60,821 nt of DNA from an uncultured Rhodospirillales bacterium (GTDB taxonomy: Bacteria; Pseudomonadota; Alphaproteobacteria; Acetobacterales; Acetobacteraceae). A program made the position numbers and the translations under genes. Shown one piece after another: positions 20,828 through 30,393 of this stretch (positions are counted from its first letter, which is position 1; each line of letters begins with the position of its first letter). Under the pieces are notes generated by a model. It did no database searches and was not told the DNA's origin. It saw only the letters and a program-made list of their open reading frames with translations. The stretch is taken from positions 1-60,821 of the forward strand of contig CAIQQQ010000142.1 of the NCBI GenBank assembly GCA_903873995.1. The letters run 5' to 3'.

Positions 20828-22434
20828 TGCGACCTTATCCGTGGGAGGCCTCCTACCCACCGGGCGTGGACTGGGGCGCGCAGATTGCCACAGGCACTCT
20901 GCCAAACCTGCTGGACCGTGCGGGTGCGTCTCACGCCAGGCACCCGGCCTTCCGCTTCCGCACCATGCGGCTGAGCTTCACCGAGTTTGGCCGCCGCGTG
21001 GACCGTCTGGCGGCCGGCCTTCTGGCCCAAGGGCTTGAACCCGGCCAGGCGGTGGGCCTCTATCTCTCCAACACGCTGTATCATCCGATCGCCTTCTTCG
21101 CGGTGCTGCGCGCCGGCGGGATTGTCGTGCATCTCACGCCGCTTGACCCGCTGCGCGCGCTCGCCCGCAAGCTTTTGGACAGCGGCGCGTCGTGGGTGAT
21201 CTCGACGGACGTCGCAGCACTGCTCCCCACCGCCCAGCGCCTGCTGACCGAGGGTCACGTCACCCGCCTGTTCATCGGCGCCGACGCGGTATGGGACGGC
21301 GCCAGCGAAACCGGTCTGCCCGACGCAGACCCGCCCGCCGCCTGGCCCCAGGTCTCGCCTGAGGACGTCGCGCTGCTGCAATACACCGGCGGCACCACCG
21401 GCCTGCCGCGCGCGGCGATGCTGACCCACGCCAACCTCACCGCCGCGGTCTCCATCTACGATGCCTGGAACACGCCCCAGGGCCGTGCGCTCTCGCCCGC
21501 CGATCGCGTGATCTGTGTGCTGCCGCTGTTCCATATCTACGCGCTGACCGCCGTCCTGCTTCGCGCCATCGCCGGCGGCGCGGAAATCCTGCTGCATGCC
21601 CGCTTCGAAACCGCCCGCGTGGTGGCGGACATCACCGAGCAGCGCGCCACCGTCTTCCCCGGCGTTCCCACCATGTGGACGGCAATCTCGGCCCACCCCG
21701 GCATCGACACTGCCGACCTCTCGAGCCTACGCATCGCCTCCTCCGGCGGCGCCCCGCTCCCTGTCGAGATCGCCCAGCGCCTGGAACGCCTCACCGGCCT
21801 CAGGCTTGGTGGCGGATGGGGCATGACCGAAACCTCGCCGGCGGGCACCAACCTGCTGCCCGGCTCCGAAGCCAAGATGGGCGCCATCGGCCTGCCGCTG
21901 CCCGGCATCGTCATGGATGTGGTCGCATTGGACGATCCCCACCACGTGCTTCCTCCGGGCGAGACCGGCGAGCTCCGCATCAAGGGCCCTAACGTCATGC
22001 CCGGCTACTGGAACCGCAAGGACGAGAACGCCCGCGCGTTTGCCGACGGCTTCTTCCTCACTGGCGATGTTGGCCACATGGCGCCGGATGGGCAGTTCTT
22101 CCTGGTGGACCGCAAGAAGGACATGATCCTGTCCGGCGGCTACAACGTCTATCCCCGCGTGATCGAGGACGCGATCTACGAACACCCGTCCGTGGCCGAG
22201 GCCGCCGTGGTCGGCGTGCCAGACGATTATCGCGGCCAGGCTGCAAAAGCTTTCATCGCCTTGCGCCCGGACAGCGATCCTATCACGCTCGAAGACCTTC
22301 GCGCCTTCCTCGCCGAACGCATCGGCCGGCACGAATTGCCAACCGCCCTTGAGATACGCGAAACCTTGCCCAAAACAGCAGTTGGCAAGCTGTCCCGCGC
22401 CCTTCTCGTCAATCCCACGCCCCAGGAGATCTAG
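20827..22434 (+). CDS. AMP-dependent acyl-CoA synthetase
   Basis: LLQYTGGTTGLPRAAMLTHAN P-loop, GWGMTETSP, FFLVDRKKDMILSGGYNVYPR. Confidence 0.93.
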   Translation: MRPYPWEASYPPGVDWGAQIATGTLPNLLDRAGASHARHPAFRFRTMRLSFTEFGRRVDRLAAGLLAQGLEPGQAVGLYLSNTLYHPIAFFAVLRAGGIVVHLTPLDPLRALARKLLDSGASWVISTDVAALLPTAQRLLTEGHVTRLFIGADAVWDGASETGLPDADPPAAWPQVSPEDVALLQYTGGTTGLPRAAMLTHANLTAAVSIYDAWNTPQGRALSPADRVICVLPLFHIYALTAVLLRAIAGGAEILLHARFETARVVADITEQRATVFPGVPTMWTAISAHPGIDTADLSSLRIASSGGAPLPVEIAQRLERLTGLRLGGGWGMTETSPAGTNLLPGSEAKMGAIGLPLPGIVMDVVALDDPHHVLPPGETGELRIKGPNVMPGYWNRKDENARAFADGFFLTGDVGHMAPDGQFFLVDRKKDMILSGGYNVYPRVIEDAIYEHPSVAEAAVVGVPDDYRGQAAKAFIALRPDSDPITLEDLRAFLAERIGRHELPTALEIRETLPKTAVGKLSRALLVNPTPQEI

Positions 22435-23637
22435 ATGGACTTGTCCTTCACCGCCGAGGAGCGCGCCTTTCGCGACGAGATGCGCGATTTCTTCCACACC
22501 GCCATCCCCGAGCGCATCCGCCGCAAGCTGCGCGAAGGCCTGCACCACTCAAATGACGACCAGATCGAAACCCAGCGCATCCTCAATGCGCGCGGCATCG
22601 CGGTGCCGAACTGGCCTGTCGCCTGGGGCGGGCAGGACTGGTCTCCGGTGCAGATCTATATGTGGCAAGATGAGATGCAGCAGGCCTGTGTGCCGTTCCC
22701 GCTCGCCTTCAACTGCTCGATGGTGGGTCCCGTGATCGCCGAGTTCGCAACCGAGGAGCACAAGCAGCGCTTCCTGCCGCGCGCCGCCAACCTTGACGAT
22801 TGGTGGTGCCAGGGTTTCTCCGAGCCCGGCGCCGGCTCCGACCTCGCCTCGCTGCGCACCACCGCGGTGCGGGACGGCGATGAGTGGGTGATCAACGGCC
22901 AGAAGACCTGGACCACGCTCGGCCAATATGCCGACTGGATCTTCGTCCTCGCCCGCACCGATATGGCGGCGAAGAAGCAGGAGGGCATCTCCTTCCTCCT
23001 GGTGGACATGAAGACGCCGGGCATCACGGTGCGTCCGATCCAGACGATCGACGGCGGCCACGAGGTGAATGAGGTCTGGTTCGACGAGGTGCGCGTTCCT
23101 GCGGGCAATCTTGTGGGCCAGGAGAACAAGGGCTGGGACTATGCCAAGTTCCTGCTCGGCAACGAGCGCACCGGCATTGCCCGCATCGGCATCTCCAAAT
23201 CCCGCATCAAGCGCATCCGCGAGCTTGCGGCCTTCGAGCGCGTTGGCGAAGGCCGCCTGATCGACGAGCCGAAATTCCGCGAGAAGCTCGCCTCCGTCGA
23301 GATCGACCTCAAGGCGCTGGAGATGACGCAGATGCGCGTCGTCGCCCAGGAGCGCACGCTGCCGCGCGGCAAGCCCAACCCGATGAGCTCGGTGCTCAAA
23401 ATCAAGGGGAGCGAGCTGCAGCAGGCCACCACCGAGCTGATGATGGACGTGATCGGCCCATACGTCGCGCCGTTCTTCACGGAGGAGGAACTGGAAGGCC
23501 GCAACGAGCCGCCGATCGGCCCGGACGATGCGGCGACCGCAGCGCCGATGTATTTCAACTGGCGCAAGATCTCGATCTACGGCGGATCGAACGAGATTCA
23601 GCGCAACATCCTCGCCAAAGCCGTTCTGGGGTTCTGA
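22435..23637 (+). CDS. Acyl-CoA dehydrogenase (PimC-like large subunit)
   Basis: GFSEPGAGSDLASL, INGQKTWTTLGQYADWIF, IYGGSNEIQRNILAK. Confidence 0.9.
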   Translation: MDLSFTAEERAFRDEMRDFFHTAIPERIRRKLREGLHHSNDDQIETQRILNARGIAVPNWPVAWGGQDWSPVQIYMWQDEMQQACVPFPLAFNCSMVGPVIAEFATEEHKQRFLPRAANLDDWWCQGFSEPGAGSDLASLRTTAVRDGDEWVINGQKTWTTLGQYADWIFVLARTDMAAKKQEGISFLLVDMKTPGITVRPIQTIDGGHEVNEVWFDEVRVPAGNLVGQENKGWDYAKFLLGNERTGIARIGISKSRIKRIRELAAFERVGEGRLIDEPKFREKLASVEIDLKALEMTQMRVVAQERTLPRGKPNPMSSVLKIKGSELQQATTELMMDVIGPYVAPFFTEEELEGRNEPPIGPDDAATAAPMYFNWRKISIYGGSNEIQRNILAKAVLGF

Positions 23638-23642
23638 TACAC

Positions 23643-24767
23643 ATGGATTTCGACCTGTCTGACGACCAGCGCATGATCAAGGACTCGGTGGAGCGGCTGA
23701 TCGCCGATCGCTATGGGTTCGAGAGCCGCCGCGCGCTGATGCGCAACCCCGAAGGCTGGAGCCGCGAGATGTGGGCCCAGATGGCCGAATTGGGCCTGCT
23801 CGGCGTGGCGTTCGACGAGGCGCATGGCGGCTTCGGCGGCGGCCCGGTGGAGACCATGCTGATCGCCGAAGCCTTCGGCCGTGGCCTGGTGGTCGAGCCG
23901 TATTTCGCAACCGTGGTGCTCGGTGCAGGCCTCATCCGCCGCGCCGGCTCGGCGGACCAGCAGGCGGCCTACCTGCCCCAGGTCGCGTCCGGCGAGTTGC
24001 TGTTGGCGTTCGCTCATCACGAGCGCCATGCCCGCAACGATCTCGCCCATGTCGCCGCCACCGCCACCGAGCAGGACGGCGTATGGACCATCACCGGCGA
24101 AAAAAGCCTCGTCCTGCACGGCGACACGGCTGACAAAGTCATCGTCTCCGCCCGCGTCGCAGGTGAGACGACGGACCATAACGGCATCGGCCTGTTCGTG
24201 GTGGATGCCGTGGGTCTCAACCGGCGCGGTTACGCGACGCAAGACGGCCAACGTGCCGCCGAGATCGCATTTGACGCAACGCCGGCGGAGGCCGTCCTGT
24301 CGCTCGACGGTTTTCCGGCGATCGCCGCCACCGTGGACGCCGCCATCGCCTTCGTCTGCGCCGAAGCGGTTGGCGGCATGGCCGAAATGCACAGCAGCAC
24401 CGTCGATTACATGAAAACCCGCAAACAGTTCGGCCGCGCGATCGGCGAGTTCCAGGTGCTGCAGCACCGCGCGGTGGACATGTTCGTCAACCTCGAACAA
24501 TCCCGCAGCATGGCGCTCTACGCCACCATGATGGCCGAGGAGCCGGACGCCGCCGAACGCGCCCGGGCCATCTCATCCGCCAAGGTCGCCATTGGCCGCA
24601 ACGGTCGCGCGGTGGGGCAGGAAGCGATCCAGCTCCACGGCGGCATCGCCATGACAATGGAATACAAGGTCGGTCATTACTTCAAACGTATGACCATGAT
24701 CGAGAAGCTGTTCGGCGACACCGAGCATCATCTGGCCAAGGTGGCGCAGGCGGGCGGCGCCTTGTGA
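23643..24767 (+). CDS. Acyl-CoA dehydrogenase (PimD-like small subunit)
   Basis: MDFDLSDDQRMIKDSVERL..., TRKQFGRAIGEFQVLQHRAVDMF, IQLHGGIAMTMEYKVGHYFKR. Confidence 0.9.
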   Translation: MDFDLSDDQRMIKDSVERLIADRYGFESRRALMRNPEGWSREMWAQMAELGLLGVAFDEAHGGFGGGPVETMLIAEAFGRGLVVEPYFATVVLGAGLIRRAGSADQQAAYLPQVASGELLLAFAHHERHARNDLAHVAATATEQDGVWTITGEKSLVLHGDTADKVIVSARVAGETTDHNGIGLFVVDAVGLNRRGYATQDGQRAAEIAFDATPAEAVLSLDGFPAIAATVDAAIAFVCAEAVGGMAEMHSSTVDYMKTRKQFGRAIGEFQVLQHRAVDMFVNLEQSRSMALYATMMAEEPDAAERARAISSAKVAIGRNGRAVGQEAIQLHGGIAMTMEYKVGHYFKRMTMIEKLFGDTEHHLAKVAQAGGAL

Positions 24768-26368
24768 GCGAATTCGACGCCGACTTCGTCGTCGTCGGCG
24801 CCGGCTCTGCGGGCTGCGTGGTGGCGGCCCGCCTGAGCGAAGACCCGTCGGTGCGGGTCGTGCTGCTGGAAGCCGGCGGGCCGGATCGCAACCCCTGGAT
24901 CCACATCCCGCTCGGCTACGGCAAGACCATCGCCGACCCGAGCGTGAACTGGTGCTACCACACCGAGCCCGAGGCGAGCTCCGGCAACCGCCGCATGCTG
25001 TGGCCGCGCGGCAAGGTGCTGGGCGGCTCGTCCTCCATCAACGGCCTGCTCTATGTCCGCGGCCAGGCGCAGGATTTCGACCACTGGCGCCAACTCGGCA
25101 ACACCGGCTGGTCGTGGGACGACGTGCTGCCCTTTTTCCGCCGGTCGGAAGGCGCCATCGACCCCGCCGATCCCGCGCTGCACGGCACAGATGGCCCGCT
25201 CACGGTCAGTCCGATCACCGAGCGGCATGAGCTGTGCGAGGCCTATATCCGCTCGGCCCGCGAGCTGGGCATTCCCGAAACCACCGACTTCAACGGCGCA
25301 GATCAGGAAGGGGTGGGCTACTACCACACCACGTCGCGCAACGGCCTGCGCATGTCGGCGGCCAAGGCGTTCCTGAAACCCGCGATGAAGCGGCCCAATC
25401 TGCGCGTGCTGACCCGTGCGCTGGCCTCGCGCGTCACCCTGGACGGACGTCGCGCCACCGGTGTCGATGCGGTGATCGCTGGCAAGCCCGCCCACATCAA
25501 GGCCGCCCGCGAGGTGATCCTGTGCGGCGGCGCCATCAACTCCCCGCAGTTGCTGATGCTCTCCGGCATCGGCCCCGCCGAGCATCTGCATGATCACGGT
25601 ATCGCCGTCGCCCATGATCTCAGAGGCGTCGGCCAGAACCTGCAGGACCATTACCAGACCCGCATCGCCTATCGCTGCACGAAGCCGATCACGGTCAACG
25701 ACATCATGGGCAGCACTTCGCAGATGGCGAAGGTCGGCCTGCAATTCCTGCTGCAGCGCCGCGGCCCGCTCACCATCAGCGCCGGCCAGGTCGGCATCTT
25801 CACCCGCACTCGCCCCGAGCTCGAAACGCCCGACATCCAGTTCCACTTCATCGTCTTCAGCGCCGACCGCCCCGCCGAGGGCCTTCACAAATTCCCAGGC
25901 TTCACCCAGAACGTGTGCCAGCTCCGCCCCGAAAGCCGCGGCGAAATCCGCCTCGCCTCTCCCGACCCCAAAACCCACCCGTCGATCCACCCCAACTACC
26001 TGGCAACCGACCTCGACCGCCGCACGATGGTGGAAGGCCTGAAACTCAGCCGCAAGATCGCGTCCCGCGCCGCGATCGCAGCCTATATCGCGGGCGAATA
26101 CCTCCCCGGCGAAGCGGTGCAGACCGACGATGAACTCCTGACTTACGCCCGCACCTATGGCGGCACGATCTACCACCCGTGCGGCACGGCGAAGATGGGC
26201 CAGGACGCGATGGCGGTGGTGGACGCCCAACTCCGCGTTCACGGCATCGCAGGCCTGCGCGTCGCTGACGCCTCGATCATGCCGAGCCTCGTTTCCGGCA
26301 ACACCAACGCCGCCTGCATCATGATCGGCGAGAAGGCCGCGGACCTCATCCGCCATGGGTCGGCTTGA
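24764..26368 (+). CDS. GMC family oxidoreductase (choline/alcohol dehydrogenase-like)
   Basis: FVVVGAGSAGCVVAARLSED, GKVLGGSSSINGLLYVRGQ, C-terminal YHPCGTAKMG...SIMPSLVSGNTNAACIMIGEKAADLI. Confidence 0.93.
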   Translation: MSEFDADFVVVGAGSAGCVVAARLSEDPSVRVVLLEAGGPDRNPWIHIPLGYGKTIADPSVNWCYHTEPEASSGNRRMLWPRGKVLGGSSSINGLLYVRGQAQDFDHWRQLGNTGWSWDDVLPFFRRSEGAIDPADPALHGTDGPLTVSPITERHELCEAYIRSARELGIPETTDFNGADQEGVGYYHTTSRNGLRMSAAKAFLKPAMKRPNLRVLTRALASRVTLDGRRATGVDAVIAGKPAHIKAAREVILCGGAINSPQLLMLSGIGPAEHLHDHGIAVAHDLRGVGQNLQDHYQTRIAYRCTKPITVNDIMGSTSQMAKVGLQFLLQRRGPLTISAGQVGIFTRTRPELETPDIQFHFIVFSADRPAEGLHKFPGFTQNVCQLRPESRGEIRLASPDPKTHPSIHPNYLATDLDRRTMVEGLKLSRKIASRAAIAAYIAGEYLPGEAVQTDDELLTYARTYGGTIYHPCGTAKMGQDAMAVVDAQLRVHGIAGLRVADASIMPSLVSGNTNAACIMIGEKAADLIRHGSA

Positions 26369-26421
26369 ACCCCCACACAGACCTGCGCCATGATCCGACG
26401 AACTCAACGAGGATAACGACC

Positions 26422-27591
26422 ATGAGCGAAGCCTGCATCGTCGGCTGGGCGCACTCCCCCTTCGGCAAGCTCGAAGCCCCCGACATTGAAAGCCTCATGG
26501 CGCTCGTGGCCCGCGACGCGATCACCGATGCCGGCATTGCCCCCGCCGAGATCGAAGGCGTGTTCGTCGGCGTGTTCAACAACGGCTTCTCCAAGCAGGA
26601 TTTCCCGTCGAGCCTGGTGTTCCAGTCCGTCCCCGAGCTGCGCTTCACCCCCGCCACCCGCTACGAGAACGCGTGTGCCACCGGCACTGCCGCCGTGCAT
26701 GGCGCGCGCGATTGGATCGCCGCCGGCCGCGGTCGCATCGCGCTCGTCGTGGGGGCGGAGAAGATGACCGCGACCCCCGGCGCCGTGGTGGGCGACATCC
26801 TGCTCAACGCCTCCTACCGCGCCGAGGAAGGCGACATCCCGGCGGGCTTCGCCGGCGTGTTCGGCCGCATCGCCGAGCGGTATTTCCAGGCTTACGGCGA
26901 CCAGTCCGACGCGCTCGCCGCCATTGCCGCCAAGAACCACGCAAACGGCGTGGACAATCCCTACGCCCAGATGCGCAAGGATCTTGGCTACGCCTTCTGC
27001 CGCGAGGTCAGCGACAAGAACCCCTACGTCGCCCCGCCGCTGAAGCGCACCGACTGCTCGCTGGTCTCGGACGGTGCGGCCGCCCTGGTGCTGGCGGACG
27101 AGGAAACCGCCCGCGCGCTCGGCAAGGCCGTGAAATTCCGCGCCGCCGTGCAGATCAACGACTTCCTGCCGCTCTCCCGCCGCGACCCGACCGCGTTCGA
27201 AGGCGCTGCCATCGCCTGGAACCGCGCGCTGTCCCAGGCCGGCATCGTGCTCGGCGATCTTTCGTTCGTCGAGACGCATGACTGTTTCACCATCGCCGAG
27301 CTGATCGAATACGAGGCAATGGGTCTGGCGGCGCCGGGGCAGGGGGCGCGGGCCATTCTGGACGGCGTGACCCGCAAGGATGGCAGGCTGCCGGTCAACC
27401 GCTCCGGCGGGCTGAAATCCAAAGGCCATCCGATCGGTGCCACCGGCGTTTCCATGCACGCCATCGCCGCCATGCAACTCACCGGCACCGCCTGCGACAT
27501 GCAGCTGCCGCGTGCCGATCTCGGCGGCGTGTTCAACATGGGCGGGGCGGCGGTGGCCAACTACGTCTCGGTTCTGGAACGGTTGTCCTGA
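26422..27591 (+). CDS. Thiolase (acetyl-CoA acetyltransferase, SCP-x-like)
   Basis: ENACATGTAAVHGA catalytic Cys region and GGLKSKGHPIGATGVSMHAI catalytic His region. Confidence 0.92.
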   Translation: MSEACIVGWAHSPFGKLEAPDIESLMALVARDAITDAGIAPAEIEGVFVGVFNNGFSKQDFPSSLVFQSVPELRFTPATRYENACATGTAAVHGARDWIAAGRGRIALVVGAEKMTATPGAVVGDILLNASYRAEEGDIPAGFAGVFGRIAERYFQAYGDQSDALAAIAAKNHANGVDNPYAQMRKDLGYAFCREVSDKNPYVAPPLKRTDCSLVSDGAAALVLADEETARALGKAVKFRAAVQINDFLPLSRRDPTAFEGAAIAWNRALSQAGIVLGDLSFVETHDCFTIAELIEYEAMGLAAPGQGARAILDGVTRKDGRLPVNRSGGLKSKGHPIGATGVSMHAIAAMQLTGTACDMQLPRADLGGVFNMGGAAVANYVSVLERLS

Positions 27592-29123
27592 GCACCCTTG
27601 GCCTGAGCCCCGCCGCGAACCTGGCTGCGCTGCTGACCCAGACAGCGCGGCGCTTCCCCGACCGGCCGGCGATGATCCAGGGTGACGTCACGCGCTCCTG
27701 GGCCGAGATGGCGGACCGGGTGCGACGTGCCGCAGGTGGCCTGCGCGCAAAGGGCATCGAAAAGGGCGACCGCGTGCTCGTCCACGCCCGCAACTCGATG
27801 GCGATGTTTGAAAGCCTCTGGGCCTGCTGGATGATCGGCGCCGCCTGGGTCCCCACCAATTTCCGTCTGACGCCGCCCGAAATCGCCTATCTCGCCGAGT
27901 TCTCCGGCGCCGTGCTGCAGATCTTCGACCGAGAATTCGCAGCCCACGCCGAGGCCGCGCGCAACCCCCATGTCCGCGACCAGCTTTGGATGGAGGACTG
28001 GAACGATCTCGCCACGTTCCCCGATCCCGTGCAGAACCCTGTCGCGGTGGATCGGGACGATATGTGCTGGTTCTTCTTCACCTCCGGCACCACCGGCCGC
28101 CCGAAAGCCAGCGTGCTGACCCATGGCCAGATGGGCTACGTCGTCACCAACCATCTGTGCGACCTGATGCCCGGCACCACCGAGCAGGACGCCTCGCTGG
28201 TGGTCGCCCCCCTGTCCCACGGCGCCGGCGTGCATGCGCTGAGCCAGGTCGCCCGAGGTGTGGCAAGTGTGCTGCCCGCACAGGAGCGGTTCGATGGCGC
28301 GGAGGTGTGGTCGCTCGTCGAGCGCCACCGCATTACCAACCTCTTCACAGTGCCGACCATCGTGAACCTGATGTGCCGGCACGAAGCGGTGGACCGGTTC
28401 GACCATTCCTCGCTGCGCTATATGATCTATGCCGGCGCGCCGATGTATCGCGCCGACCAGATATACGCCCTCGAAAAGCTCGGCCCAATCCTGGTCCAGT
28501 ATTTTGGCCTCGGCGAGGTCACCGGCAACATCACCGTTCTGCCGGCTCACATGCACAGCGCCGATGACAGCCAGATGCGCGTCGGCTCCTGCGGCTACGC
28601 GAGAACGGGCATGGAGGTCGCAATCCTCGATCCGGACGGAAGCCCGATGGCGCCGTTCGAAACCGGCGAGATCTGCTGCCGCGGCCCGGGTGTATTCGCC
28701 GGCTACCACAACAAGCCGGACGCCACGGCGAAGGCCTTCGCCCATGGCTGGTTCCACACCGGCGATCTCGGCCACATGGACCGCGAAGGCTTCATCTTCA
28801 TCACAGGCCGCGCGTCGGACATGTATATCTCCGGCGGCTCCAACGTATATCCACGCGAGATCGAGGAGCTGCTGCTCACCCATCCCGCCATTCTGGAGGC
28901 CTGCGTGCTCGGCCTGCCGGACGCGCAATGGGGTGAAAGCGGCGTGGCCGTGCTGGTGCTGCGCCCGAACGCGAAGGTCACCCTCGGCGAAGTGCTCGGC
29001 CATCTCGAAGGCCGGCTTGCCAAATACAAATTCCCCCGCCGCATCGTGGTGTGGGAGGAGCTGCCGAAATCCGGCTACGGCAAGGTCGTCAAGCGTGAGG
29101 TTGCAAGGCTGCTCGAACAATAG
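27588..29123 (+). CDS. AMP-dependent acyl-CoA synthetase (probable non-ATG start; first in-frame ATG at 27672)
   Basis: FFTSGTTGRPKASVLTHGQ, YFGLGEVTGN, SGGSNVYPREIEELL. N-terminal conserved-looking SPAANLAALLTQTARRFPDRPA lies upstream of the first ATG. Confidence 0.88.
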   Translation: MSTLGLSPAANLAALLTQTARRFPDRPAMIQGDVTRSWAEMADRVRRAAGGLRAKGIEKGDRVLVHARNSMAMFESLWACWMIGAAWVPTNFRLTPPEIAYLAEFSGAVLQIFDREFAAHAEAARNPHVRDQLWMEDWNDLATFPDPVQNPVAVDRDDMCWFFFTSGTTGRPKASVLTHGQMGYVVTNHLCDLMPGTTEQDASLVVAPLSHGAGVHALSQVARGVASVLPAQERFDGAEVWSLVERHRITNLFTVPTIVNLMCRHEAVDRFDHSSLRYMIYAGAPMYRADQIYALEKLGPILVQYFGLGEVTGNITVLPAHMHSADDSQMRVGSCGYARTGMEVAILDPDGSPMAPFETGEICCRGPGVFAGYHNKPDATAKAFAHGWFHTGDLGHMDREGFIFITGRASDMYISGGSNVYPREIEELLLTHPAILEACVLGLPDAQWGESGVAVLVLRPNAKVTLGEVLGHLEGRLAKYKFPRRIVVWEELPKSGYGKVVKREVARLLEQ

Positions 29124-30315
29124 AGGCCGCCCGCTCGCCTTCCAGCCACGCGCCGCCGACCGTGCCGGCAAGCCCGTTGGTGCAGGTCGCCTCGCCTGCG
29201 ATAACCAGGCGCCCGCCCGCAAGCGGCTCGGCCAACCGGGCGCGAATATCCGCGTGCCCCGCCTCGGCATAGGCATAGGCGCCGCCGTGCCACGGGACCG
29301 CCGCCCAGTCCGCAAGATCGGCCTCGCTCAATTCGGTGGCCGATCCGAACCAGGCCCGCAGCTGGGCGCGCACGAAATCGACGGTCGCCGCAGCGCCCTC
29401 TCGATGCAGTGCCCAGGCGTGCGGCCCGCCGATGAACGCCACCACATGGTCCACCCCGCCCGGCCAGGCCAGCAGCGACATCATCGCCTCGCCCGGCGCG
29501 ATGCGGGCCGAGACCGACTCCTCGACCGCAAGCCCAAGCCGGTCGCTGCCCCGCGCCCGCAGCGCCACCTTGGTCAAAAGCCCCATCGGCAGATGCTCGG
29601 CTGAGACGGGCAGGGACGGGGTGAAGCGAATCTTATTAAGTGCGGCAGTCGAGACCGTGACGATCACCGCATCGGCGCGGATCGTGCCGCGCGCCGTCTC
29701 GGCCAGGATCGGACCACGCCAATCCAGCGCCATGACAGGCGTGGCCAACTCGACCGGCGTCGCAAGATGCTCCTGCACCAGCGTGCCGATGCCACGCGCA
29801 GGGCTCAGGTTGCGGCCATCCAACTGGTTGTCCTGCCAGTCTCGCACCGAGATGCGCTCAGGATCGGCCGCGGCGATCTGGCAGATCTCCCAGGCCTCCA
29901 GGCTCGCTGTCCATGGATCGGAGCGCAGCGCCGTGATCGTCCCGGCAAAGGCTGCGTCCTCGTGCACTGCGCCGGCCAGATCTTCAAGCCGCTGCCAGGC
30001 GCGGGCACGTGCCATCAGCTCGTGCCGGTCGGCAATTCGGCCATCGATCAACACACGGCGGCTGCGCGCAGCGTCGCTGTCGATCAGCACCTCACCTTTG
30101 GCCCGCGCGAGATCGGCGAGCTTGTTGCGATCAGCGTCGTGCAGCCAGCTCGCGCCCCGGTCGAAGCTGTGGTCGCCGAGCCTCACCGTATGCGCCCGCC
30201 CGCCGACCCGCGCCGAAGCCTCCACGAGCGTCACGCGCAATCCGTCCGCGCGCAGCCGCCGCGCCGCCACGAGCCCCGCGACACCGGCGCCGATGATCAA
30301 TACATGAGGGGTCAC
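29089..30315 (-). CDS. FAD-dependent amine oxidase-like protein (GTG start)
   Basis: VLIIGAGVAGLVAARRLRADGLRVTLVEASARVGGRAHT dinucleotide fold; C-terminal GGRLVIAGEATCTNGLAGTVGGAWLEGERAA. Converges on the preceding gene with ~35 bp overlap. Confidence 0.87.
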   Translation of the reverse strand: MTPHVLIIGAGVAGLVAARRLRADGLRVTLVEASARVGGRAHTVRLGDHSFDRGASWLHDADRNKLADLARAKGEVLIDSDAARSRRVLIDGRIADRHELMARARAWQRLEDLAGAVHEDAAFAGTITALRSDPWTASLEAWEICQIAAADPERISVRDWQDNQLDGRNLSPARGIGTLVQEHLATPVELATPVMALDWRGPILAETARGTIRADAVIVTVSTAALNKIRFTPSLPVSAEHLPMGLLTKVALRARGSDRLGLAVEESVSARIAPGEAMMSLLAWPGGVDHVVAFIGGPHAWALHREGAAATVDFVRAQLRAWFGSATELSEADLADWAAVPWHGGAYAYAEAGHADIRARLAEPLAGGRLVIAGEATCTNGLAGTVGGAWLEGERAASIVRAALQPHA

Positions 30316-30393
30316 ATAACGCGTCCGTGCTGCAGCGCCGATATGCGGTTGCGCGTGGAGGCGGGCAAGTGCCGGCGGGCAGGGGGTGTCATT

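Noticed and set aside
24728-26407. 559-aa minus-strand ORF opposite the GMC oxidoreductase
   Set aside because: Antisense shadow of a confidently identified gene.
27561-29315. 584-aa minus-strand ORF opposite the acyl-CoA synthetase
   Set aside because: Antisense shadow; no family resemblance.
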